34,060 bases of DNA from Faecousia sp. (GCA_029257715.1 JARIAT010000090.1:1-34060), one strand, 5' to 3'. Positions 5,963-13,983 are shown, counted from the first letter of the stretch. The notes: generated from the sequence alone by a model not told the origin. A program made the numbers and translations.

Positions 5963-8629
5963 TTATTCATCAGCTGAATCCTGCTGTTCCGTTTTCTTTT
6001 TACGATTGCGTTTGTGATGGTGAACCCAAAGGCTCATCAGAATCATAACACCCACACCGGCTCCGGCCGCAAGGAATAACTGAGTATGATTGACCGGGGG
6101 AATCTGAATCAAGCAAATTGCACTATCACTGGGATCAATGTCAAAAACAAGGTAAGATCCGTTAGCTGTTACATCTGCTTTTCTCCAACTGCCATCGATC
6201 TCTTGAATGGAAATCTCTGAGATTTCTGCAGTCAGACCATCAGGAATTGCCAAACGGACTTTCTGTACCTCATGAGTTCCAAAATCAGGGAGAATCCATC
6301 CCTCAATGATCTGCGCATCTTCCTGCACCTCCGGAAAATCAGAATCAGGAAGGGAAGCCAGTGATAAGGTATCGTCTTTCGTAAATTTACCTTCAATCAG
6401 CGCAATGGCTCGTCCATCCTCCCGTTTTTCAGCACTTGCGATGACATTTCGTCTGGAATCATATGTCGGCATAAACATCATATCAAAGTAGATATGATCG
6501 AGGTCCATATCCTCTAGCCCATCCCAGGTGCCTACACAATCGTCTTTTTGTGGAGCTTCTGGGATCTGCTCGAGGGATTCTCCGATGGGGACAGATATAG
6601 TTTCCTCTCTTCCGTTTTCGTATCGAAATTTCATTTCGGCTTTTTCAAAGATAGAGGGGAGATTCTCAAGCTGAAGAAAAGCATTCCGTTCCATTGGCTC
6701 TGCCAGACCGGAATAACTGATTCCGTCAATGCCGCCCATATAATGGACAGGGAGAAAATAATTGCCGTGAATCGGATTTTCTGCATCTGTGGAGTCGCCA
6801 AACGCACCTAATATGGTTCCCAGCTGTTCTCCTTCATCGGGGAGACAAACAAGGCTGCGACAATCAGATACAATCGGTGCAATTCCGGCAATACCTCCGA
6901 CTCCGAGCTTTCCCTTTAACTGACATCTGGCGCTGCATTGACGAATAAAGCCTCGGCTTGAACCGGCAATACCGCCGATATACTGTGCTGTTTCTCCGTC
7001 TACCAGACCGGTGTTGATCCCTTCACGTACAAGCCCCATGCTCAGATTTCCTGCAATACCGGCTCCATTGCGTTTCTTGACGGTAATTTCGGAGCTGTTT
7101 CGACAGTTTAGAATGACTGCACGAACCTTACTGTTAAAATTCAGGGACTGATCGCCGCTGATCTGAAAGTCATCTTCGGGGTCAAGGTCGTTCTCCCAAC
7201 CGACCGTACCGGCGATGCCGCCGATATTCATATCTCCTGAAATAGGGCCAAAGTTTTCGCAATCCATCACTTTTCCGGTCAAATTGTCCGGCGTGTCCTC
7301 GTCAGAAATGTCCGTGACGGTTCCGCCTACATTCTCTGCTGCATGGTCAAGGGTGTTGGAAATGGCATTGATTTGACCTGTAATTGCATGAACATCGTTG
7401 GCAGCAGTGCCGATTCCGGCTACGGATGTTCGATTTATAGAAGTCATGGTTGACTGCATGGAGCTGATGGAACCAGAAAGCGTATTTTTAGCCGCCAAAA
7501 TGCTGTCTTCGTCAGGTAAATGGGGATTATCCTGACTGGGAATAATTTGCTTGACAGCATCCACCGCCGTATCCGCCTGTGTATGAAGCTGGTTCATCTG
7601 ACCACTGAGTTCCCGAGAGGTTTTATGAATATTAGAGGAAGCTCGGTCTGCAAGATTAGAAGTGGTTGCCAGCTGACCGCGCAAAATCTGAAGCGTATCT
7701 TTGGAAAACTCAATGTTTGTTACCGGCTCCATTTGGCCGACAATGCCTGCGACCTCTTTACGACCAAAGACTTTTCCATAATTGCGACAGGATGCAATCA
7801 AGCCTTTTTGACTTCCGGCGATCCCCCCCACATTATAGCCCATATGCTGATAGCCGACGGTACCATCGTTATCACATCCGCGAATCACACCGCTTGTGGT
7901 TCCTGCAATACCGCCGAGATCCGTCACGGTATTGGCGGATTCCGTTCCCATAATGGTATCGGTAGTAATGTCAGATACCATCACATTGTTTTCCGTGGAA
8001 GTTGTGTTGATGCCTGCCTTATTGCCGCAGTCCCGAATCAAACCGTAATTTTCACCGGCCACACCACCGACAAAATGATTGCCATGGATATTGCCGGAGA
8101 TATAGCATCCTTCGATTACACCGCTGACCGTATTGGTGCCGGCAATTCCGCCGACACAATCTGTTCCGGATACTTCTCCTTGGAAAATACAGTTGCGGAT
8201 GGTACCGGCATTGCTTCCCACGATTCCACCAACCTGACGGCGGGTGCCTTCCGGTGAAATCGTCCCCTGAACAGAGAGGTTTTCTACCACGGCGTCTTTG
8301 GTCAAATAGCGAAAGAGTCCTTGGATTGAACCTTCTTCTGTCAGCGAAAGACCGCTTATTACGTGGTGATTTCCCTGAAATGTACCGGAAAAACTCGGAA
8401 TTCCGGAAAAATCTGCTCCCTGCAGATCCAAATCAGCCTCCAACGAGACGGTTAAACCACTGCTGTATGTGTCGAGAACACAATTCTCTGCGAACGCACA
8501 GAGCTCTTCCGGTGTCGAAATGACCAGATCTGCTGTTTCCGATTCCTCTGCGAAAACAGGAGCGATAAACCCAGTCAGCAGCGCAAGCAGCAGTAATCCA
8601 CAGACAACTGCTCTGAGATATTTATTCAT
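5963..8629 (-). CDS. GLUG-repeat surface protein with helical insert and C-terminal membrane anchor
   Basis: An 888-residue exported protein. MNKYLRAVVCGLLLLALLTG...FAEE is a signal peptide. Repeated GGIAGxNxGxIxxCxNxGxV units of the GLUG type run from about residue 100 to 290 and again from about 465 to 650, predicting a beta-helix. Between them is a long Ser/Thr/Gln-rich helical segment (about 300-430; LRGQLATTSNLADRASSNIH and following), resembling a coiled coil. Near the end a hydrophobic helix (LFLAAGAGVGVMILMSLWV) and a basic tail (HHHKRNRKKKT) would anchor it with the repeats outside. The ATG at 8629 has AAGGAGGC upstream and overlaps the transporter stop in ATGAATAA, so translation is coupled. 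It probably works with the RND transporter as an extracytoplasmic partner; the exact function is unknown. Confidence 0.85.
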   Translation of the reverse strand: MNKYLRAVVCGLLLLALLTGFIAPVFAEESETADLVISTPEELCAFAENCVLDTYSSGLTVSLEADLDLQGADFSGIPSFSGTFQGNHHVISGLSLTEEGSIQGLFRYLTKDAVVENLSVQGTISPEGTRRQVGGIVGSNAGTIRNCIFQGEVSGTDCVGGIAGTNTVSGVIEGCYISGNIHGNHFVGGVAGENYGLIRDCGNKAGINTTSTENNVMVSDITTDTIMGTESANTVTDLGGIAGTTSGVIRGCDNDGTVGYQHMGYNVGGIAGSQKGLIASCRNYGKVFGRKEVAGIVGQMEPVTNIEFSKDTLQILRGQLATTSNLADRASSNIHKTSRELSGQMNQLHTQADTAVDAVKQIIPSQDNPHLPDEDSILAAKNTLSGSISSMQSTMTSINRTSVAGIGTAANDVHAITGQINAISNTLDHAAENVGGTVTDISDEDTPDNLTGKVMDCENFGPISGDMNIGGIAGTVGWENDLDPEDDFQISGDQSLNFNSKVRAVILNCRNSSEITVKKRNGAGIAGNLSMGLVREGINTGLVDGETAQYIGGIAGSSRGFIRQCSARCQLKGKLGVGGIAGIAPIVSDCRSLVCLPDEGEQLGTILGAFGDSTDAENPIHGNYFLPVHYMGGIDGISYSGLAEPMERNAFLQLENLPSIFEKAEMKFRYENGREETISVPIGESLEQIPEAPQKDDCVGTWDGLEDMDLDHIYFDMMFMPTYDSRRNVIASAEKREDGRAIALIEGKFTKDDTLSLASLPDSDFPEVQEDAQIIEGWILPDFGTHEVQKVRLAIPDGLTAEISEISIQEIDGSWRKADVTANGSYLVFDIDPSDSAICLIQIPPVNHTQLFLAAGAGVGVMILMSLWVHHHKRNRKKKTEQQDSADE

Positions 8630-11063
8630 GTTCCGTGCCTCCTTGTGCAGAATCGGATTCTGTTGTGATATTTGCATTTAGATCACCCTTTAAGGTACCC
8701 TCGAAATCAGCATCCACCATACCGCAGATATATCCCCGGACATGACCGGTCAATTTCATGTCACCGCTGGAGGTCTGGAGCTTGGTACGCTCAATTCCTT
8801 TAAACTTAAAGCTGGTTCGTTCAATCACAGAATCGCCGAGAACCAGAATAGAGGGCAATACACCCAAAACCAGAATAATGGAAATGATTGTACCTCGGCC
8901 CAGACAGTTACCCATAATGGAGATAACAGGGTTTGCAGACAGGTTGCCGATCAGAAGTCCTGCCGCAGCCATGATGCTGCCGGACGTGAAGACCGTGGGG
9001 AAAGAAGAATTCAGCGCCTGAATAATGGCCTGCTTATGAGGCATTTGACGCTTCAGCTCCTGATAGTGGCTGGAAATCACGATTGCGTAGTCAATATTCG
9101 CACCCATCTGGATTGCATTTACAATCAGATAACCCAAAAAATACAGAGGCTGATCCATCAGGGTAGGGAAGGAGAAGTTAATCCAAATACTTCCCTGAAT
9201 CACGATAATAAGCAGGACAGGCAGGCCAACTGACTGGAATGTGAACAGCAAAACCAAAATGACAAACAGTGCCGAGAGAATACTAATCAGCAAATTATCC
9301 CCTGCAAACGAAGAGGCCAGATCTCGGGAACTGGTGGAGTTGCCGACGACAAAGTAATCATCTTCGTAATACTTTCCGATGATATGGCGCATTTCATCCA
9401 AGAATCCAAAGGTTTCATCACTTTCCTCTGGAAGATCAAGATAGACAATCATACGGCTGTATTTATCATTCTGAAGCTGTTTTTGAGCGGTTTCCATGAG
9501 ATCAAACAGTTTTTCCAGCGATTCTTTCGTTTCACCCTCCAGAAGTATATTATTGGTCTGAATCTCATCCTTGAGATACAGGAACATATCAAATAGAGGA
9601 ACATCATACTCAGTCATACCGCTTAGGATCTGGCCATACTGATTCTGCTGAAGGGCATATGCAGTGTAAAGCCCCTTCGCAAGCTCGTAATCAAGCCCAA
9701 CCAGCTCCGAAAATTCCCGGGGAGTCAGAGAGTCTGTCAAATGATATCCGTCAAAGACATCCATTCCGGACAAAGCCATTGTTCCTTTGACTTCAGGGCG
9801 GGTTTCCAGCTCGTTCAAAATTGCTTTTTCCGCCTCATAATTTCCACTGGGAACCACAAGCGCAACCATATTATTGGTGCCGAAGGTGTCCTTGATCCGG
9901 AACTGTGCTTCCTGCCGTGCGGACATTTTTGTGGTTTTTACATCAGTATAGCTGTAACAGTATGGGCACTTATTTGCAAGATAACATGCACCGACCAATA
10001 CAATTGCAAACAGGATCGGCATTACATTTCGGGTAGCTACAGCAAATTTACCAACAGGCGTAATGTTGGGGAGAAGTTTTTTGTGTTTGGTTTTGTCGAT
10101 CCACGGACTGAACAGAATCAAAAGACCCGGCATAAGCGTAAACACCGACAACAGGCTCAAGAGAACGGACTTAATCAGTACAATCGACATATCAAGACCA
10201 ATGGCGAACTGCATAAATGACAGTGCAATCAGTCCGCTGATGGTCGTCAGGGATGAGGCGCTGATCTCCGGAATCGCTTTAGAAAGTGCATCAATGCAGG
10301 CATCTCGTGCACATTTTGTTTCGTGTTCATCCGAGAATCGGTGGCAGAGGATAATTGCATAGTCAATTGCCAATGCCAACTGCAAGACAACAGCGATGGA
10401 ATTGGAAATAAAACTGATCTTTCCACACAGGAAATCTGTACCCTTATTGAGCAGGGCCGCTGTGCCAAAAGTGAGCAGCAGAACCGGAACTTCTGCATAG
10501 GATCGGGAGGTCAGTGTCAAGACCACCACAATGATGACGACCGCAACGACCAAGATGGTAGACATTTCCTTGTTCAAGTCCGCAATTTCGTCGTATCCTA
10601 TGGGTGTATCATAGGATACATCATAATCCTTCAGCTTTTCTTCAATGGTTTGCATCGCTTGCAGACAGATTTCGTCATCTACTACTCCACTGAAATTAAG
10701 GTCATAGAGCGCGCTGGCATCTCGGTAGTGATCGTCGGTATCATCAAATGATACCATCTGAACCCCCTCAACGTCCTCCAGAATATCACGTATTTCTTCT
10801 GCGGTTTCGTATGTGATATTTGAAACCATAACCTGCGCCGTCGCATAGGTGGTAAAGTTATCGTTCATCGCCACAAGTCCCTGACGCGTCTCCGTGTCTT
10901 CGGGCAGATAGGTGGTTACGTCATTTTCTACCTCTACCCAATTCATAGAGAATAGACTGAAAACCATTGCAAATCCGTACAGCAGGAAGAACAGAGATTT
11001 TTTGTCAACGATAAACTCCGCAACCTTATGAATTAGATTGTGATTGGAATTCTCACCTTTCAT
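8622..11063 (-). CDS. MmpL/RND-superfamily membrane transporter
   Basis: An 813-residue protein with the two-fold MMPL/RND layout: a first helix (FFLLYGFAMVFSLFSMNWV), an extracellular loop beginning VTTYLPEDTETRQG, six clustered helices, a second large loop (about 360-580) and a second cluster of five to six helices. The proton-relay-like motifs LALAIDYAIILCHRFSDE and GANIDYAIVISSHYQELK sit in equivalent helices of the two halves. Gram-positive members move lipids, glycolipids or hydrophobic compounds across the membrane. The last about 55 residues form an unusual polar tail (TSSGDMKLTGHVRGYICG and beyond). AGGAGG lies before the start. It is transcribed from the promoter at 11095-11147 and coupled to the GLUG gene. 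Cargo is unknown, but neighbours point to lipids. Confidence 0.9.
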   Translation of the reverse strand: MKGENSNHNLIHKVAEFIVDKKSLFFLLYGFAMVFSLFSMNWVEVENDVTTYLPEDTETRQGLVAMNDNFTTYATAQVMVSNITYETAEEIRDILEDVEGVQMVSFDDTDDHYRDASALYDLNFSGVVDDEICLQAMQTIEEKLKDYDVSYDTPIGYDEIADLNKEMSTILVVAVVIIVVVLTLTSRSYAEVPVLLLTFGTAALLNKGTDFLCGKISFISNSIAVVLQLALAIDYAIILCHRFSDEHETKCARDACIDALSKAIPEISASSLTTISGLIALSFMQFAIGLDMSIVLIKSVLLSLLSVFTLMPGLLILFSPWIDKTKHKKLLPNITPVGKFAVATRNVMPILFAIVLVGACYLANKCPYCYSYTDVKTTKMSARQEAQFRIKDTFGTNNMVALVVPSGNYEAEKAILNELETRPEVKGTMALSGMDVFDGYHLTDSLTPREFSELVGLDYELAKGLYTAYALQQNQYGQILSGMTEYDVPLFDMFLYLKDEIQTNNILLEGETKESLEKLFDLMETAQKQLQNDKYSRMIVYLDLPEESDETFGFLDEMRHIIGKYYEDDYFVVGNSTSSRDLASSFAGDNLLISILSALFVILVLLFTFQSVGLPVLLIIVIQGSIWINFSFPTLMDQPLYFLGYLIVNAIQMGANIDYAIVISSHYQELKRQMPHKQAIIQALNSSFPTVFTSGSIMAAAGLLIGNLSANPVISIMGNCLGRGTIISIILVLGVLPSILVLGDSVIERTSFKFKGIERTKLQTSSGDMKLTGHVRGYICGMVDADFEGTLKGDLNANITTESDSAQGGTEHE

Positions 11064-11094
11064 AATTTCCTCCTAGTTTCATTTTTCATGAGAA

Positions 11095-11147
11095 ATTGTA
11101 ATTCTACAAATACAACCGTATATCAACTGAGGTTCAACAATTGTTGA
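11095..11147 (-). promoter_or_regulatory. Tandem-repeat promoter 4 (minus strand, for the RND-GLUG operon)
   Basis: On the minus strand: TCAACAATTG (11147-11138), repeats TTGAACCTCAG (11137-11127), TTGATATACGG (11126-11116) and TTGTATTTGTA (11115-11105), 4 bp, then -10 TACAAT (11100-11095). It shares the palindrome 11134-11147 with the divergent plus-strand promoter. The predicted leader of the RND mRNA is only about 25 nt and holds AGGAGG. Confidence 0.8.
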
Positions 11148-11186
11148 CTTTTGGTTGAATATCAGTTGAAAGTACTTGGGTAAAAT
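11134..11186 (+). promoter_or_regulatory. Tandem-repeat promoter 5 (for glycosyltransferase 2 and the PlsY-like gene)
   Basis: TCAACAATTG (11134-11143), repeats TTGACTTTTGG (11144), TTGAATATCAG (11155) and TTGAAAGTACT (11166), TGGG, then -10 TAAAAT (11181-11186). It has the same 53-bp layout as the other copies and is back to back with the minus-strand promoter at 11095-11147. Confidence 0.82.
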
Positions 11187-11242
11187 ATGACTGTTTTATA
11201 AAATCAGAATGGCAGAACTATGGACATAAGGAGTCGTGTGAT

Positions 11243-12361
11243 ATGAAAAATGTGCTGATCCTGACCTGTAGCACCGGGGAGGGCCATAACAGTGCCGCTC
11301 GTGCCATTGAATCTGCCCTAAAACGCAGACAGATCGCCTGTGAAATCCGAGATCCCGTCTCCTTTAAGAGCAGCAAAATGGAACGTATCGTGTCTGGATT
11401 ATATAATGACACCATTCGCAAAGCCCCGGGTGTTTTTGGGGCGGTATACCGTTTGGGAGATATGTATTCACAGGCACGTCTTCCGTCTCCTGTATACTGG
11501 GCGAATTCCAGATATTCTCAGGCGCTGAAGACATATATTCTTGAACACAGATTCGATGCGGTGATCTGCACACATCTCTATGGAATGGAAGCCATGACAG
11601 CCATTGCACGCCGGGGAGATTTTTCAGTTCCATGCTTTGGAGTGCTGACAGATTATGTCTGTATTCCTTTTCTGGATGAGACAGAGCTGACCGGATTTTT
11701 TGTTCCAACGGAACAGACTCAAGAGTATCTTATTCGCCGTGGTATTCCCCAGGAAAAAATCATTATCAGCGGAATCCCTGTGGATGAAAAATTTCAAAAA
11801 CTTCCGAGTCGGGACAGCGCACGGAGAGCACTGGAGATTCCGGAAGGAACACATGCCTATCTGATTATGACCGGCGGGGTTGGCTGTGAAAACATGGAAA
11901 ATTTGTGCAGAAAGCTCCTGTATTCCATGGACGAGGATGACTTGCTTCTGGTGTTGACCGGAAAAAATGAGGGTTTGAAAAAACGGCTGAATGAAAGCTG
12001 CGACCGCAGATGTAAAACAGTTGGATTTACTCATCACGTTGAACTTTATATGGCCGCCTGTGATGTTATGCTTTCAAAACCCGGAGGACTTTCCACGACA
12101 GAGGCAGCAGTTGCCAATATTCCAATGGTTCATATCCATGCAATTCCCGGCTGTGAAACCTATAATGCCCAGTATTTTTCAAGTCATGGGATGGCGCTTC
12201 GTGCGGAAAACGATACCGAGGCTGTCATTTTCGCAACGGAACTGGCTTACGAATCGGAGAAAGCAGAAGTCATGCGGGAAATGCAGCGAAAACTCATTCG
12301 GCCGGATGCCGCGGAAATGATTGTGGAGGAGGTTGAAAAGAAATGTATTCGGATAGAATGA
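11243..12361 (+). CDS. MGDG-synthase-type diacylglycerol glycosyltransferase (paralogue 2)
   Basis: A 372-residue GT-B glycosyltransferase of the same family as the gene at 3625-4767. It starts MKNVLILTCSTGEGHNSAAR, has the N-domain ICTHLYGMEAMTAI segment, the linker GVLTDYVCIPF, and the C-domain MTGGVGCENM and LSKPGGLSTTEA followed by PMVHIHAIPGCETYN (donor-sugar site). Known relatives glycosylate diacylglycerol to make membrane glycolipids or lipoteichoic acid anchors. The 3' end overlaps the PlsY-like gene by 19 bp, whose ribosome site (GGAGGAGG) lies inside this gene, so the two are coupled. Expression is from the promoter at 11134-11186. Having two regulated paralogues suggests stepwise addition of two sugars or different donors; this is inference. 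Confidence 0.88.
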   Translation: MKNVLILTCSTGEGHNSAARAIESALKRRQIACEIRDPVSFKSSKMERIVSGLYNDTIRKAPGVFGAVYRLGDMYSQARLPSPVYWANSRYSQALKTYILEHRFDAVICTHLYGMEAMTAIARRGDFSVPCFGVLTDYVCIPFLDETELTGFFVPTEQTQEYLIRRGIPQEKIIISGIPVDEKFQKLPSRDSARRALEIPEGTHAYLIMTGGVGCENMENLCRKLLYSMDEDDLLLVLTGKNEGLKKRLNESCDRRCKTVGFTHHVELYMAACDVMLSKPGGLSTTEAAVANIPMVHIHAIPGCETYNAQYFSSHGMALRAENDTEAVIFATELAYESEKAEVMREMQRKLIRPDAAEMIVEEVEKKCIRIE

Positions 12362-12960
12362 TCGTCTGGCTGGGCTTTATAGTCGGAGGGTTTCTTTTAG
12401 GAAGCTGTATGTTCAGCCAGCTGCTGCCACGAATTTTCCTGCGGGTAGATACCAGTGCGGTCAGTGACGATCATAATCCGGGATGTACAAATGTATTTAT
12501 TCATTGCGGACCGATTATGGGCCTGACATGTCTAACGCTTGATCTGATGAAGGGATTTCTTCCTGTATATCTGAGCCTGCAGATTCTTGATAGCAGCAGC
12601 CTATGGTTTTCTCTGGTTCTTGCAGCACCGGTTCTCGGACACGCAATTGCTCCGATGAACCATTATCATGGAGGCAAGTGTATCGCAACAACCTTTGGTG
12701 TGCTTCTTGGATTGTTTCCTGCTACACACATTGTACTTCTGTTGGCCAGTATATATATTGTATTTTCTACGGTTTTAAAAATCAATCCCAATCAGCTCAG
12801 AAGTATCGCAGCATTTGGACTGTTTGGTGTGTTTTCACTGATGATTCTGATCCAAAGGTATCAGTATTCTGTTGCGCTTGGATGTATCCTGGTATCATTG
12901 ATTGTGATATGGCGGCATTCTCGGGGAACGATCATGGAAGCAGCTCACTCAACGCTATAA
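12343..12960 (+). CDS. PlsY-like glycerol-3-phosphate acyltransferase homologue with altered active-site motif
   Basis: A 205-residue polytopic membrane protein resembling PlsY, which moves an acyl group from acyl-phosphate to glycerol-3-phosphate. The order of PlsY landmarks is kept: N-terminal GGFLLGSCMFSQ, the loop HNPGCTNVFIHCG (compare S-G-N-x-G-A-T-N-V-x-R), TLDLMKGFLPV, and LGHAIAPMNHYHGGKCIATTFG (compare GGKGVAT). The Ser and Arg of the first conserved loop are replaced by Asp/His and Ile, so activity or substrate may differ from true PlsY. The start at 12343 is preferred because GGAGGAGG ends at 12332; an ATG at 12358 overlapping the upstream stop has no ribosome site at proper distance. 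It is the last gene of its operon, with a terminator at 12964. Confidence 0.75.
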   Translation: MYSDRMIVWLGFIVGGFLLGSCMFSQLLPRIFLRVDTSAVSDDHNPGCTNVFIHCGPIMGLTCLTLDLMKGFLPVYLSLQILDSSSLWFSLVLAAPVLGHAIAPMNHYHGGKCIATTFGVLLGLFPATHIVLLLASIYIVFSTVLKINPNQLRSIAAFGLFGVFSLMILIQRYQYSVALGCILVSLIVIWRHSRGTIMEAAHSTL

Positions 12961-12963
12961 AGC

Positions 12964-13008
12964 ACAACCCCCGCTGTCTGATCCACAGCGGGGGTTGTTC
13001 GTTTTGGT
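12964..13008 (+). terminator. Terminator after the PlsY-like gene
   Basis: ACAACCCCCGCTGT (12964-12977) pairs perfectly with ACAGCGGGGGTTGT (12985-12998) over a 7-nt loop, followed by a T-rich stretch (TCGTTTTGG). Confidence 0.88.
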
Positions 13009-13204
13009 TAGGAAAAGAAAGGTAGGAAAATCTTTGAACACAGGAAAGACAGCGGCTCCTGAATTCCGCATCCTTTCCTTGTTTTTATTCTATCGAAAGG
13101 TTATGTCAAAAATATGAATACAAAAAGAACAGTCTGAAAATCAAAAGCCTTTTTATATGCGTAATTCTGCGATCTTATTTGGTTTTATCTGAAAATTCCG
13201 GCTA

Positions 13205-13233
13205 TTGATTTCAGCATATTTTTCTGGTATACT
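13205..13233 (+). promoter_or_regulatory. Promoter of the ferritin gene
   Basis: TTGATT (13205-13210), a 17-bp spacer and TATACT (13228-13233), with TGG just before the -10 hexamer. It lies 56 bp before the ferritin start. Apart from this promoter and the terminator at 12964, I see nothing in the 12961-13288 gap. Confidence 0.75.
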
Positions 13234-13288
13234 TCAAAAAGATATGACCTTAGAAAGATAAATTACTATAGAAATTTAGGAGGACCGC

Positions 13289-13801
13289 ATGATGGATCAG
13301 AAGGTTGCTGCACTGATGAACCAGCAGATTAACGCTGAGTTCTACTCCGGATATCTGTATCTGGATTTTGCGAATTATTACGAGGAGAAGGGACTTGCCG
13401 GTTTTGCCAATTGGTATGAAATTCAGGCACGTGAAGAGCAGGATCACGCAATTCTCATGTATCATTTCATGCACAATAACGGAGAGAAAGTAACGCTCGA
13501 TGCCATTGCCAAGCCGGATAAGGAGTTCCATGCGCTGATTGATCCGCTGAAGGCCGGCCTTGAGCATGAAAAGTATGTCACCTCCCTTGTGAACAATATC
13601 TATGCCGCAGCACAGTCCTGCAATGATTTCCGAACCCTTCAGTTTTTGGACTGGTTCATCAAAGAGCAGGGGGAGGAAGAGAAAAATGCTTCCGATATGA
13701 TTACAAAAATGGAGTTGTTCGGATCTGATCCGAAAGGACTTTATATGCTCAACAGTGAGCTCCAGTCCCGTGTATATGCCGCACCCTCTCTTGTACTGTA
13801 A
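13289..13801 (+). CDS. ftnA: Bacterial ferritin, non-haem (FtnA type)
   Basis: A 170-residue iron-storage protein that oxidises Fe(II) and stores the mineral inside a 24-subunit shell. Counting from the first Met, the ferroxidase residues fall at the same numbers as in E. coli FtnA: E17, Y24, E50, H53, E94, Q127 and E130. The motifs NAEFYSGYLYL and REEQDHAILM are typical. AGGAGG at 13278-13283 is followed by two adjacent ATGs (13289 and 13292); the second has the better spacing, but the choice changes only one residue. It is a single-gene unit with its own promoter and a downstream hairpin; no clear Fur box was recognised. Confidence 0.96.
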   Translation: MMDQKVAALMNQQINAEFYSGYLYLDFANYYEEKGLAGFANWYEIQAREEQDHAILMYHFMHNNGEKVTLDAIAKPDKEFHALIDPLKAGLEHEKYVTSLVNNIYAAAQSCNDFRTLQFLDWFIKEQGEEEKNASDMITKMELFGSDPKGLYMLNSELQSRVYAAPSLVL

Positions 13802-13812
13802 GGATGATAATC

Positions 13813-13845
13813 AAAGCCGCCTGCCGGAATTCGGCAGGCGGCTTT
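13813..13845. terminator. Hairpin after the ferritin gene
   Basis: AAAGCCGCCTGCCG and its complement form a 14-bp perfect stem with a 5-nt loop. The following T tract is only three bases, so it is a weak intrinsic terminator by sequence though a very stable hairpin. Confidence 0.75.
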
Positions 13846-13928
13846 GCCCGATAGGGAAGGGTGATTCCGGCTCAGAATGTGCATTGAGCGATGGAAACAC
13901 AGCCTAATCAATCCGCACACAAGGGGTA

Positions 13929-13983
13929 TTGACAAAAACCGTCTCATGGTATATATTAACTGTAATAGTACAGATAGTACAGT
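13929..13983 (+). promoter_or_regulatory. Promoter and probable operator of the GntR-ABC operon
   Basis: TTGACA (13929-13934), 17 bp, TATATT (13952-13957). Directly downstream is the inverted repeat ACTGTA-N13-TACAGT (13959-13964 / 13978-13983), which also contains the direct repeat AGTACAG twice. A YtrA-type repressor bound there would block its own promoter; the operator assignment is inferred from position and symmetry. Confidence 0.75.

Noticed and set aside
7520-8257. A 245-codon plus-strand open frame opposite the GLUG protein gene
   Set aside because: Produced by the biased composition of the GLUG repeats; no ribosome site or family features.
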